A stretch of 64,000 nucleotides of DNA from Aliiroseovarius halocynthiae (GCF_007004645.1 NZ_ML660019.1:169408-233407); one strand, 5' to 3'; counted from the first letter of the stretch, positions 9,622 to 18,890 are shown. The notes: generated by a model not told the origin, from the sequence alone. Numbers and translations: made by a program.

Positions 9622-9641
9622 TTTCGCCTTTTGGGGCGAAA
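9622..9641 (+). terminator. Possible terminator after kpsT
   Basis: A 7-bp perfect stem (TTTCGCC/GGCGAAA) with a 6-nt loop lies about 40 bp past the kpsT stop. There is no T-run after it, so it may be a weak or Rho-assisted terminator. Confidence 0.4.
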
Positions 9642-9857
9642 GTGTCTGACGCTGACCCAGCACTTGATCCGGGCCGTTTAGATGTAGAATCCGTTCCTGT
9701 TTCTTTCTTGTGACTAGGGTGCGGCTAAGGCCTGCAGAGCGGAGCCTTTGCGCAGCTCAAGCGAAGCAGGCCGGGTTGCACGGTTCCAGCCATCGCTGAT
9801 CCCCCAGTTACGGGGCAAATCTATCCGAATGTGACATCAGAGAAGGATAGAGTCGGA

Positions 9858-9977
9858 TCAGCCATGTCGCACCTGACGGAATAGGAGAATGAGAAAATAG
9901 GGAGCCCCGATCAACGCCGTGACCGCACCAGTCGGGGTTTCCAGTGGGTAGACAGCAACGCGGGCCACGATATCTGC
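9858..9977 (-). pseudogene. FecCD-type iron-siderophore permease, C-terminal remnant
   Basis: In the minus frame ending with TGA at 9858-9860, about 39 residues read as the tail of a BtuC/FecCD permease. ADIVAR is followed by LETPTGAVTALIGAPYF and LILLFRQ, the conserved last loop and helix of that family. Nothing of the first 280 or so residues of such a permease is present. The fragment is in frame with an IS3-type transposase tail just upstream (10062-10151), so it is the scar of an insertion or deletion, not a working gene. Confidence 0.75.
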
Positions 9978-10061
9978 CTCAGGACCAAAGAAGCTCCAAT
10001 CATAGGGGTAATGGTCAGCAAAGGAGCAGCTCGTAATCCAACCATGGCTCGTGCGATACTT

Positions 10062-10151
10062 GGCGGAATGGGGGCGTTTGTGATTGTAGAACTCGGCCCA
10101 CTTCCCGACGCCTGCTTTCGCTTCTGATCCGGTTTCCCAGGCGTGTTGATA
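10062..10151 (-). pseudogene. IS3-family transposase (OrfB) C-terminal remnant
   Basis: The minus frame here reads HAWETGSEAKAGVGKW, then EFYNHKRPHSA. This is the end of the DDE integrase domain of IS3-family OrfB proteins, including the FYN..RPH motif. It stops matching right after RPHSA and continues in the same frame into an unrelated joining stretch and a FecCD permease tail. No inverted terminal repeats or OrfA were seen. It is a degraded insertion scar. Confidence 0.8.
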
Positions 10152-10234
10152 GCCGTCAGGGTGAAGGCGCGGACTTCCCCCTCGGACAATCCGATTAGAC
10201 AGGGCCGAGTTGTCGGCAACGAACCGACGGTCCC

Positions 10235-10633
10235 CTACGAAGCGGCACGGTCATGCACCGGCCACGTCCACGCGGTCCATAGAATTGCCACCATCGCGAT
10301 AAGCTCGATGACAAGGTGGAATGTGTCATCCATATCTGTCGGCGCGGACGCAAACAGAGTCCCCGTCGTGATGATCGCTGCAAGGATTGTGACGGGACGG
10401 CCGATCTTGCGGGTCAAAAGCAGCGAAAAGAGCACCATCGAAATCGGGACTTCGACGAGGAAGCCGCCCAGCAACATGAGCTCATCGGTGACCTCAATCC
10501 CGTTGTAAACGCCTGTCAACAGCATCTCTAAATGCGACGCGAGGACGTATTGGTGAATGTCGCGAAAGATTATGTTGAGCAGAATAAATAGCCATAGAGC
10601 CGAAAGTTTGGTCCTTGTGTCGATTGTTATCAT
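10235..10633 (-). CDS. Small four-helix membrane protein, DUF6326-like
   Basis: This 132-residue protein has four hydrophobic helices (about 9-25, 48-70, 77-95 and 108-126) and the acidic motifs RDIHQY and TDELM between them. It resembles small integral membrane proteins grouped as DUF6326; the assignment is from memory and unproven. Function is unknown. It lies 48 bp after the methyltransferase gene and probably forms the last gene of a three-gene operon (11967 to 10235) that faces the LysR gene. Confidence 0.65.
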   Translation of the reverse strand: MITIDTRTKLSALWLFILLNIIFRDIHQYVLASHLEMLLTGVYNGIEVTDELMLLGGFLVEVPISMVLFSLLLTRKIGRPVTILAAIITTGTLFASAPTDMDDTFHLVIELIAMVAILWTAWTWPVHDRAAS

Positions 10634-10681
10634 CAGAATGGGTCCTTCAGTTGCGACGGATAGGAATGGTGATCGAAATGT

Positions 10682-11305
10682 TCATTCGGCGGGTCGGTGA
10701 GCGACGATGAACGGGCTGGTGTGGTTCTTACCAAAGTGCTTGATTTGATCTATTTCGAACCCGGCGCGGGTCAGATGGTCGGTTAATTCGACTCGGCTTA
10801 TGTTGTTCACCTTTGGCGCAATCCGCGCCGTCGTGAGCAAGCGCACCATCAGTTGCATCCCGCGGGGGGCATCCATTAGGCAAACCGTTTTGGATATAAA
10901 GTAGCCACCGGGTTTCACCTGACGGAACACCGCTTCCAACACTTCGGGTATATTATCCACGAGGTGTAGGAGGCTGAAGGCGCAAACAGCATCAAAGGGA
11001 TACCCTTCGATTTCTTGCGATGCCTCGGCTTGGAAGAAATCCAATTTTCCTTTGGCGAATTCATTTGACCTTGCCCGTGCGATCCGGATCATCTCAGCAG
11101 AAATATCGGTCGCGGTGACCTGTGCTGCAACTTGCACGATCCTTCTTGCCGTACCGCCTGTCCCGCAACCAATCTCAAGAACGCGATCGGTCGGGCGAAG
11201 GAGCGCCGTGATGTGTTGCAGTTTGTCTTCATATGCGGCGGAATCGGCGATGGGTTTTTGGGCGTATTTAGGGGCTTTTCGATCCCAGAAAGCTTGGGCG
11301 GTCAT
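10682..11305 (-). CDS. Class I SAM-dependent methyltransferase
   Basis: This 207-residue Rossmann methyltransferase has motif I VLEIGCGTGGTAR (about 42-54), an acidic second-strand end (TDISAEMI) and the post-motif DAVCAFSLLHLV. The methyl acceptor is not evident. A short C-terminal region (ELTDHLTRAGFEIDQIKHFG) is typical of UbiE/Methyltransf_11-like proteins. AAAGGAAAA precedes the ATG at good distance. Its start overlaps the stop of the DUF2306-like gene by 4 bp, so the two are translationally coupled. Confidence 0.85.
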   Translation of the reverse strand: MTAQAFWDRKAPKYAQKPIADSAAYEDKLQHITALLRPTDRVLEIGCGTGGTARRIVQVAAQVTATDISAEMIRIARARSNEFAKGKLDFFQAEASQEIEGYPFDAVCAFSLLHLVDNIPEVLEAVFRQVKPGGYFISKTVCLMDAPRGMQLMVRLLTTARIAPKVNNISRVELTDHLTRAGFEIDQIKHFGKNHTSPFIVAHRPAE

Positions 11306-11967
11306 GATGTTTTCCTTTGTGGGTTAAATATCCGGGGCGAGGTTGAGAGCGCATGAATCCACCACTCCGCGAATGCGATATTGATGGCAAAGCCAATCGT
11401 GATGAGACTGGTTGCGCTTTGGGGCGTAAGCGGGCCGATAGCCCCCAGCCAAATCCCGATCACCAATGCTTGTGTTGATCCAGAGACGGCCAGTGCAAAT
11501 GCGCGGATCATCCACGCCCGATGCCTGACCACATCACTTCGACGAATGGCTGCAACCGCCGCGATGATAGAGACAACTAATGCAGCGGCGAACCCGACAC
11601 GCACAATGTCCAGCGTGAGCGTGGCAAGCTCACCCCGCGGATAGGCAAGAATGAGCCACATGCCGCTTGCCCCAGCTATGACGCCCGCCACCATCGCGAC
11701 TTTACCAGCTGTGCGATGCCATGCGCGATAGCTCGCCCATAGCTCTGGTGAAAACTGGACCGCCGCTAAGAGCAGGAATAACGACCCGCAAAGAATATGT
11801 ACAACTAGTATCTCCCAGGAACCATCAAAGCGCGCAACGTTCGGATCTTGTGCAGCGTCTTGGTTGCCAATCGAGATCAATCTGCTGGCGGAGGACATGA
11901 AAGGTAAGAGGCTCAGCCCGATGAGACGTAACGGTATGCGCCAAGCGCTTGGAATGGGGTTTCGCAT
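11302..11967 (-). CDS. DUF2306-like membrane protein
   Basis: This protein of about 221 residues has seven or so hydrophobic segments and a conserved-looking histidine in VHILCGSLFLLLAAVQFSP followed by HRTAGKVAMV. That pattern recalls DUF2306 and cytochrome-b561-like four-helix membrane proteins in which the histidines may bind heme. Redox function is an inference. The start is placed at 11967, where AGGAG is 8 nt away; ATG at 11973 leaves only 2 nt. It is the first gene of the operon divergent from the LysR regulator, which may control it. Confidence 0.65.
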   Translation of the reverse strand: MRNPIPSAWRIPLRLIGLSLLPFMSSASRLISIGNQDAAQDPNVARFDGSWEILVVHILCGSLFLLLAAVQFSPELWASYRAWHRTAGKVAMVAGVIAGASGMWLILAYPRGELATLTLDIVRVGFAAALVVSIIAAVAAIRRSDVVRHRAWMIRAFALAVSGSTQALVIGIWLGAIGPLTPQSATSLITIGFAINIAFAEWWIHALSTSPRIFNPQRKTS

Positions 11968-12041
11968 TTGCATTTCTCCTTGGTGTGGAGAGTAAGCTAT
12001 GCGCTGCGGAGATATGAATTGCGGAAAATCGTACTTTAGCT

Positions 12042-12055
12042 ATACATACTTGTAT
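12042..12055. promoter_or_regulatory. ATACA-N4-TGTAT palindrome, candidate LysR-type site
   Basis: A perfect 5-bp dyad with a 4-nt spacer lies in the gap between the divergent DUF2306-like operon and the LysR gene. LysR regulators typically bind such T-rich/A-rich dyads in divergent promoters and autoregulate. The site overlaps the first possible LysR start (12054), which supports the in-frame ATG at 12069 as the real start. Confidence 0.45.
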
Positions 12056-12068
12056 GAACTGGAAAGCG

Positions 12069-12947
12069 ATGTCCTTTGATTGGAACCAAGTTCGGGCATT
12101 TCTTGCAACCGCAGAGACAGGCTCGTTCAGTGCTGCTGCGCGCGTCCTAGAGACCACCCAACCGACGATCGGCCGGCAAATCACCGGACTGGAAGAGAGC
12201 CTTGGTGTTACGTTGTTCCAGCGTAGCGTCCGCGGCCCCGTCCTTACCGAGGCGGGCCGGGACCTGGTGGATCATGTGCGGCTTATGGGGGAGACGGCGA
12301 CACTCATTTCGACAGTTGCCGCGGGACAATCCCAAGAAGTAACAGGCGAAGTTTCCGTCTCGGCCACCGACCTGTTTTCGGCGGCCATTCTTCCCGCTCT
12401 CCTGGGTGGCCTTCGCGAGGCTGCGCCGGGCATTCACCTTCGGATCGCGGCATCAAATGATATCTCTAACCTTCTGCAGCGCGAGGCCGACATCGCGATC
12501 CGTCATGTCCGTCCCAGTGAGTCCGATTTGATCGCGCGACACGTAGGTGACATGCGCGCGAACCTATATGCGGCAGCTGAATATCTAGACAAAGTCGGAC
12601 GGCCGCGTACATCACGTTCCCTCGCCGATAATGCTTTTATTGGCGGTCGCGATTGTGACCAGCTGGTTTCGACCCTACAGGATAAAGGAATTCCCGTGCG
12701 CCGAGAAAATTTTGCGTTCTCAAGTGAAAACGGGGTTGTGCAATGGGAGTTGGTCAAGTCTGGTCATGGAATCGCGTTCATGCCAGAGTTTCTAGGGGAA
12801 ACGACGCCCGGTGTGGAAAAGGTTTTTCCTGACTTGCCGTCATTAGACTTCCCAGTCTGGTTGGTGACGCATCGCGAGCTCAGAACCAGTCGTCGTATTC
12901 GCGTCGTGTTTGATCTTCTCGCGCGGGAGCTGGACAAAGCGATGTGA
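12069..12947 (+). CDS. LysR-family transcriptional regulator
   Basis: This 292-residue DNA-binding regulator has an N-terminal winged helix-turn-helix (about 4-63; AFLATAETGSFSAAAR and QPTIGRQITGLEE) and a periplasmic-binding-like effector domain (about 90-290). The divergent placement suggests it controls the adjacent DUF2306/methyltransferase/DUF6326 operon and itself. ATG 12069 begins the conserved family N-terminus; ATG 12054 would add five residues and overlap a candidate operator. The inducer is unknown. Confidence 0.88.
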   Translation: MSFDWNQVRAFLATAETGSFSAAARVLETTQPTIGRQITGLEESLGVTLFQRSVRGPVLTEAGRDLVDHVRLMGETATLISTVAAGQSQEVTGEVSVSATDLFSAAILPALLGGLREAAPGIHLRIAASNDISNLLQREADIAIRHVRPSESDLIARHVGDMRANLYAAAEYLDKVGRPRTSRSLADNAFIGGRDCDQLVSTLQDKGIPVRRENFAFSSENGVVQWELVKSGHGIAFMPEFLGETTPGVEKVFPDLPSLDFPVWLVTHRELRTSRRIRVVFDLLARELDKAM

Positions 12948-13238
12948 GCCGCGCCCAAGGAAACCGCGATCAATTGGAGCCTTTCGCCTAGTTTGCGGTG
13001 CGGCATAGCTGACGAGGCGTCAGCTAGCGTTCAGGTAGTAAGGAGCATTCGACATCCGGAACCAGAAAGGGCAGCGTTTTGAGACCTGTTGCAATCTGTC
13101 GAGAACATGACCGGGAATTAGGGACAACAAGTCGTAGATTACGTCAGTGTCCAAACATTGTAGAGTAGCTCAGCCCCCTAGCGCGCTGTGGTGTATCACA
13201 CCTGCGAATGTGCCGCAGAGCACTAGATCGGATAGGAG
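12948..13238. other. Intergenic region with hairpins
   Basis: About 290 bp between the convergent LysR and HxlR genes. A perfect 8-bp hairpin (AGCTGACG/CGTCAGCT, loop AGG) at 13007-13025 and a 5-bp hairpin at 13190-13202 could end the two transcripts. Neither has a T-tract. No coding sequence was seen. Confidence 0.45.
13007..13025. terminator. Hairpin between convergent LysR and HxlR genes
   Basis: Perfect 8-bp stem with a 3-nt loop about 60 bp past the LysR stop. The lack of a U-tract leaves its terminator role uncertain. Confidence 0.4.
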
Positions 13239-13889
13239 TCATTTAAAGCCACCGTAGATATCCATCGCCTTTTGCAGAAGATCAAGCAGGGCAGCCACTA
13301 GTAAGGGATCCTGCGCGATGATTTCGCCTTGGGCCGCAAAATTGGCAAGCCGTTGATCGCCCCTTGCGACAGCCTCTAGATCTCTCCAGGAAAAGCCAAG
13401 TCGGACGGGGGCCAAAGGCATTGGACCTGCAATCATGGCGGCCTGACCTTGCGAGATGATCAATGTAAAAGGGGTTTCGTCCAGCCAAATTTCGGCGCGC
13501 AGCTCGTCCAGCGGGCCAGCAGCGCGTTCAATCGCTCCCGTCAAGATGGCAATTCGGGACGAAGGAAAACCTGTTTGGACGGCGTTTTCGGGGGTGGGAA
13601 TGTCTCGTCCAAACCGTGCCAGCTCAAACAAAATTCCGCGTGTCGCCTGTCCACGTTCTGTCAGCGCATAGATGCGCCCGGATTTTGAAACTAACCCGCC
13701 CTCAACCAGTTCGGCCAGTCGGGCTGAAAGCATATTGGTGGCAATCCCGGGTAGCCCATCGCGCAGCATGCCAAAACCAGAAGGGCCTGCGTGTAACTCG
13801 CGCAGGACATGTAGAGCCCAACGGTTGCCCAGAAGATCAAGGGACAGGGAAATAGGACAGCTTAACGAGTAAGGTTTGGCACGCGACAT
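13239..13889 (-). CDS. HxlR-family winged-helix transcriptional regulator
   Basis: This 216-residue protein has an N-terminal HxlR domain (about 8-95) with the characteristic CPISLSLDLLGNRWALHVLREL start, a single cysteine near the N-terminus, the recognition region GIATNMLSARLAEL and the wing YALTERGQ. HxlR proteins usually respond to aldehydes, quinones or disulfide stress, some through that cysteine. A C-terminal extension of about 110 residues has SCP2-like sterol-carrier character (PFTLIISQGQAAMIAGPMP), as in other long HxlR proteins. The target is unknown; its neighbours are not obviously related. Confidence 0.82.
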   Translation of the reverse strand: MSRAKPYSLSCPISLSLDLLGNRWALHVLRELHAGPSGFGMLRDGLPGIATNMLSARLAELVEGGLVSKSGRIYALTERGQATRGILFELARFGRDIPTPENAVQTGFPSSRIAILTGAIERAAGPLDELRAEIWLDETPFTLIISQGQAAMIAGPMPLAPVRLGFSWRDLEAVARGDQRLANFAAQGEIIAQDPLLVAALLDLLQKAMDIYGGFK

Positions 13890-14071
13890 AGCGCGCTTTT
13901 GAAGCAGCTCTTAAATGGCCGCAAGGGCAGATCCGCGCGATAGGCGAATCCGCGCCCGTTCCTGACAGTTGACGCGCGGCTACGCTCAGCACGCAGGTAA
14001 GGGATGCGGCTTCACAATCTGACTGCGCGCAAAAAGGTGACAGCCCTCCTGCCAACTGTTAGAATCTCATT

Positions 14072-14521
14072 ATGACACGTGTACTATTTGTCTGCTTAGG
14101 CAATATCTGCCGCTCCCCAAGTGCCGAGGGAATTTTCCGCGATCTTGCTGCCGAGGCAGGGCTTGCAGTCTTGACCGATAGTGCAGGCACCTCGGATTGG
14201 CATGTGGGCAGTGCGCCCTATGCGCCGATGAAGGAAGCCGCCCTGGAACGCGGTTTCGACCTGTCCGACCTGCGCGCCCGCCAGTTCATAGCAGGTGATT
14301 TCGACCAGTTTGATCTGATCATCGGCATGGATGACAGCAATCTTGAAAATATCGAGCGTCTGCGACCCGCTGGATCCCAGACGCCGGCTCGAATCTTCAC
14401 CGACTTCGCGCCTGAAATCGGTATGGACCACGTTCCCGACCCTTACTACACTCGCGATTTCACCCAGACACTGGACCTGGTGCAGGCCGCGTCACGCGGT
14501 TTGATCAAGCATTTGTCTTAA
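14072..14521 (+). CDS. Low-molecular-weight protein tyrosine phosphatase
   Basis: This 149-residue phosphatase has the P-loop CLGNICRS (Cys8, Arg14, Ser15) right at the N-terminus and the general-acid DPYY near the C-terminus, as in the family. It likely dephosphorylates phosphotyrosine on cytosolic proteins; arsenate reductase of the related ArsC type is less likely because the paired redox cysteines are missing. It is not next to a tyrosine kinase, so a direct role in polysaccharide control is not supported. Its stop overlaps the convergent gene at 14518. Confidence 0.9.
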   Translation: MTRVLFVCLGNICRSPSAEGIFRDLAAEAGLAVLTDSAGTSDWHVGSAPYAPMKEAALERGFDLSDLRARQFIAGDFDQFDLIIGMDDSNLENIERLRPAGSQTPARIFTDFAPEIGMDHVPDPYYTRDFTQTLDLVQAASRGLIKHLS

Positions 14522-14823
14522 CCGCAGTGGCGGGTCACGATGTCGCCGAACTGTTTATATTTCAGCCAGAACTTCTCGTCCGTACGACGGTCCGACTGGC
14601 GTGTCGCCTGACTTTTATGCGGGTCTTTGAAGAACTTTGCCACCTTCGAGCGTTCTCCGCCCGACAAGGTTGCATTGGCGACATCCTGAATACAACTGCA
14701 TAGGCGTCGCGTTGCATTGGGGCGATCCGCCTTCATACATGCCCGTTCGATCGTTCCACCATAAGCCGCCGGGCCGGGCAACATCGTAGCCATCAAAGTT
14801 GCTGCAAGAACTGCTCGTCTCAT
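14518..14823 (-). CDS. Small secreted protein of unknown function
   Basis: This 101-residue protein has an N-terminal signal peptide (about 1-22, RRAVLAATLMATML then GPAAYGG). The mature part is basic with four cysteines, including RLCSCIQDVA and a terminal HCG, suggesting disulfides in the periplasm. ATG 14823 gives a clean signal peptide; a longer frame from 14904 would put 27 charged residues before it. It is a conserved-looking small Rhodobacterales-type protein I cannot name. It overlaps the convergent phosphatase gene by 4 bp. Confidence 0.6.
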   Translation of the reverse strand: MRRAVLAATLMATMLPGPAAYGGTIERACMKADRPNATRRLCSCIQDVANATLSGGERSKVAKFFKDPHKSQATRQSDRRTDEKFWLKYKQFGDIVTRHCG

Positions 14824-14964
14824 TCCATTATCCCATAGATCTGCCTGTCCGGGTCTTTTGCCCGATTTTGACCAGAGCATATCGTGCTTAACAATACGTT
14901 GCAATTTTCTTAGATCGGAAAACTGCGACTAGATATCGGAAGGGGAGCGTTATCTGTAGCGTGT

Positions 14965-14993
14965 GGCGGCGCTTAGACTAGAACTACGCCGCC
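14965..14993. other. GC-rich hairpin downstream of the tiny membrane gene
   Basis: GGCGGCG pairs with CGCCGCC across a 15-nt loop, 23 bp beyond the stop of the minus-strand gene that ends at 15016. It could mark the transcript end but has no T-run. Confidence 0.35.
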
Positions 14994-15015
14994 GCCGATC
15001 TCTAACGTTGGGATT

Positions 15016-15195
15016 CTAGCCATTGATTTGTTTTGCAACGAACCATGAAATGGGGATGGCTACGATAAATCCAGAAATCGCTGCATAGGTGATGGGCTGA
15101 GCGGTGTCCAATCCGACAGTTAGTGCCGCGACGATAAAAATCCCAGCGAGTGTTGCCCCTAGCAGGATGTAGATGACGGAAGCTAGACGTAGCAT
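15016..15195 (-). CDS. Tiny two-helix membrane protein (copy A)
   Basis: This 59-residue protein is almost entirely two hydrophobic helices (about 3-28 and 36-55) ending in KQING. Start 15195 has AAGGAGAA upstream; an upstream ATG at 15216 is not needed. It is homologous to the next gene (15271-15465): both share Y-x3-G-x-TLA, V-x-AL-x2-G, P-x3-AA-x2-GFIV and FVA. Proteins like this are, I recall, sometimes mislabelled as CTP synthetase in Rhodobacterales annotations, which its size rules out. Function is unknown. Confidence 0.7.
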   Translation of the reverse strand: MLRLASVIYILLGATLAGIFIVAALTVGLDTAQPITYAAISGFIVAIPISWFVAKQING

Positions 15196-15270
15196 GGCAT
15201 TCTCCTTTTTACACAATCGCTATTATGCGTGAGTTGTGGTCCGGTTTTTGCGACGCCTCTTTGATCCGGA

Positions 15271-15465
15271 TCAACCGCCCATTATTACGCGCGCGACAAA
15301 ATAGCTCACAGGTAACCCGACGATGAATCCAAAGGTCGCTGCGCCAATCAAGGGCCATAGACCGGACACCCCGTTCACCAGTGCGATGACCACCAGCACA
15401 GATGCCAGTGTTGATCCGATGATCCCGTAAAAAGTCATGATGATTTTGAGCAGCGGAGAGCGCAT
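15271..15465 (-). CDS. Tiny two-helix membrane protein (copy B)
   Basis: This 64-residue paralogue of the adjacent copy A has the same two-helix plan and shared motif positions. Start 15465 is preceded by GAGG about 8 nt away. It ends about 75 bp before copy A starts and in the same direction, so the pair is a tandem duplication that may be co-transcribed. No catalytic motif exists; a structural or small regulatory membrane role is an inference. Confidence 0.7.
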   Translation of the reverse strand: MRSPLLKIIMTFYGIIGSTLASVLVVIALVNGVSGLWPLIGAATFGFIVGLPVSYFVARVIMGG

Positions 15466-15651
15466 AAAGAGCCTCTTTTTGTGAGGCATAGCGGATTGTG
15501 TTTGCTGTGCCCATGCATTCTTCGCAAGCTGCGTCAGAATGACAGCCTGTATTGCATTAACTCGTCAGATGTTGTTGCAACACAAAGCAGTTTGCGACGG
15601 CTGCAGCGATCTGCCTTGACCAATCCCCAAATCCCTTTAATACGCTGAACC

Positions 15652-17451
<1,800 letters not shown>

Positions 17452-17461
17452 GAATGAAAAT

Positions 17462-17482
17462 GGCCGCGTCAGCGGCCTTTTT
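17462..17482 (+). terminator. lepA rho-independent terminator
   Basis: GGCCGC-GTCA-GCGGCC followed by TTTTT, 11 bp after the lepA stop. A textbook intrinsic terminator. Confidence 0.93.
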
Positions 17483-17492
17483 CATTCCGTGC

Positions 17493-17545
17493 GCGGCAGC
17501 GAATTAGGTGCAATTGAAAATTGCACCAGTGGGCGGCAGCGAATT
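17493..17545. repeat. Direct repeat flanking a perfect 9-bp hairpin
   Basis: The 13-mer GCGGCAGCGAATT occurs at 17493-17505 and 17533-17545, 40 bp apart. Between the copies, GGTGCAATT (17507-17515) and AATTGCACC (17519-17527) form a perfect hairpin with loop GAA. GTGGGC/GCCCAC further pairs around the second copy. This looks like a small mobile or structured extragenic element. Confidence 0.6.
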
Positions 17546-17773
17546 GCGCAGCAAATCGCGTGCCCACTCCCTCACAACTCCATCCCACTAGCCTCCCACC
17601 CGGAGCGCTAACCCGTCGGCCCATCCCACCCCCCCCCGTCCGGCTGGGAAGCCGGACAACGCCCGACCTTCCCCATGGGAGGGCGTCTTGCCCACCCGGG
17701 GTCAGGCGATGTCCTCTGTACATTTGTGCTATTTGGGGTTGATTGATCTGCCCCATTTGGGTGAACTGAGCCT
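17546..17773. other. Structured GC-rich intergenic region before SUKH-like gene
   Basis: Non-coding. It contains an 8-bp perfect hairpin GTCCGGCT-GGGA-AGCCGGAC at 17638-17657, a long C-run just before it, and a second inverted pair ACGCCC/GGGCGT around 17659-17686. It resembles the GC-rich extragenic filler of Rhodobacterales. The promoter of the downstream gene should be in the more A+T-rich last 70 bp. Confidence 0.45.
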
Positions 17774-18133
17774 ATGTTGACAGCATTCAAATCAATATCA
17801 CCTAAACCACTCGAAGGAATTGAGTTTCCGCAAGAGTATCTCCGCCTCAAACGTTTGGGATTTTCAGATCTAGAGCCGTGGTATTTCCTAGATGGGGAAG
17901 AGCTAAACCACGCTCTGACTGGCCTAAGACAACGTTATCCGGACCGGACACTAACCCCGTTCGCCCGACGTCAGGACAATGACGATACTGCGTGTTGGGA
18001 TGGGCGAGACAACAAGACTGTCTACATCATTCATGATTTCGCGTCAGTTGGATACGAAGAACGCGAAACCTATGATGGTTTCTATTCATGGCTTCGAGCG
18101 GCAATTGAAGATCTGATCGAGTTTGACAGCTGA
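17774..18133 (+). CDS. SUKH (SMI1/KNR4)-like small protein, possible immunity protein
   Basis: This 119-residue acidic cytosolic protein has the pattern PWYFLDGEEL, then FARRQDNDDTACWDG, VYIIHDFASVGYEER and a final FYSWLRAAIEDLIEF. This recalls SMI1/KNR4 (SUKH) proteins, many of which are immunity proteins against polymorphic or contact-dependent toxins. No toxin gene is visible beside it, so it may be an orphan immunity gene or have another role. The next gene starts 22 bp later in the same direction. Confidence 0.6.
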   Translation: MLTAFKSISPKPLEGIEFPQEYLRLKRLGFSDLEPWYFLDGEELNHALTGLRQRYPDRTLTPFARRQDNDDTACWDGRDNKTVYIIHDFASVGYEERETYDGFYSWLRAAIEDLIEFDS

Positions 18134-18155
18134 TTGTGCGTGAAAGAGTTGATCT

Positions 18156-18608
18156 ATGGTAAAAGCATTGCTTTCGGTCTTGGTACTAAGCTTGGCGATT
18201 GTTTTTTCGCTCTACCTTTTCAACCCCGAGCCGGAAGCGTGGTCGTCAGATTTTACTCAAGACAGCTATACCGAAGCACGCACTAAATTAGGCCCACCAA
18301 TCTATACACATGGTTTGCTGTATGAGGACGAGGAATTCACAGCGATCCCGCAAGACTGGGTAGGTGAACCCGGTAAGACACCGATGTTCTTCTATGACGT
18401 TTGGATCGCTGGATGGGAGGTGGGGGACTTTTTGTTCTTCCCCAAGGTGCTGGCGGTCGAGTACTCGCGTTTTCTTGAGTATTGTAAGCACAAAGATACG
18501 CCCAATCCTTGCGATGAAAAAAACATTGTCACGAGGTTAAGGTGGTTATGGATGCGGCCTGCTGATGCGGACAAGTACGAGTATGGGGTCTCGGGATTCA
18601 AAATCTAA
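18156..18608 (+). CDS. Membrane-anchored protein of unknown function
   Basis: This 150-residue protein has an N-terminal hydrophobic segment (about 4-21) that is a signal anchor or uncleaved signal, followed by an acidic, aromatic-rich periplasmic domain with two cysteines (EYCKHK and NPCDEK). No family is recognised. It follows the SUKH-like gene closely, with a similar, somewhat lower G+C than lepA, suggesting both arrived together. A partner role with that gene is only a guess. Confidence 0.55.
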   Translation: MVKALLSVLVLSLAIVFSLYLFNPEPEAWSSDFTQDSYTEARTKLGPPIYTHGLLYEDEEFTAIPQDWVGEPGKTPMFFYDVWIAGWEVGDFLFFPKVLAVEYSRFLEYCKHKDTPNPCDEKNIVTRLRWLWMRPADADKYEYGVSGFKI

Positions 18609-18710
18609 GGCCACTCGGAGTGAAGTTGGGTGTCGTATCCCCCCGAACTCCCATCTTCCCTCCCCTCCCAATCCCCCCTATAGCTCCCTCACCCAACCCC
18701 GGAGCCCCAC

Positions 18711-18890
18711 ATGACCTGCCCCCTCTGCGCCTCAGACGCGCCTCTCTCCTCCTTCCCCGTTCCCGGCGGACCCGTTGACGCCTCGGCTGATGTCTGCGCC
18801 ACCTGTGCCGCTCAGATCGACGGCACGCCCGAGGACGCCCATTGGCGCGGGCTGACGTCCTCGATGTGGTCCGAGGGTGCGGCGGGATAG
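18711..18890 (+). CDS. 59-residue PhnA/YjdM-type zinc-ribbon protein (truncated)
   Basis: The frame starts with CPLC (about 3-6) and CATC (about 29-32), a four-cysteine zinc ribbon, and ends with DAHWRGLTSSMWSE and five more residues before TAG. This matches only the N-terminal third of PhnA-domain proteins. The rest, which would continue after the MWSE motif, is missing. GGAG lies 7 nt before the ATG, so it could still be translated. It is either a truncated pseudogene or a stand-alone mini zinc ribbon. Confidence 0.6.
   Translation: MTCPLCASDAPLSSFPVPGGPVDASADVCATCAAQIDGTPEDAHWRGLTSSMWSEGAAG

Noticed and set aside
9911-10219. A 102-codon minus-strand frame
   Set aside because: It overlaps the transposase and permease remnants in another frame and has no recognisable content, while the remnant frame does.
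14072-14521. Reading the low-molecular-weight phosphatase as a Wzb partner of the capsule locus
   Set aside because: It lies about 4.5 kb from the kps-type genes, with no tyrosine kinase (Wzc) gene and unrelated genes in between.
14965-14993. GC-rich hairpin as a definite terminator
   Set aside because: Long loop and no T-tract; kept only as a low-confidence structure.
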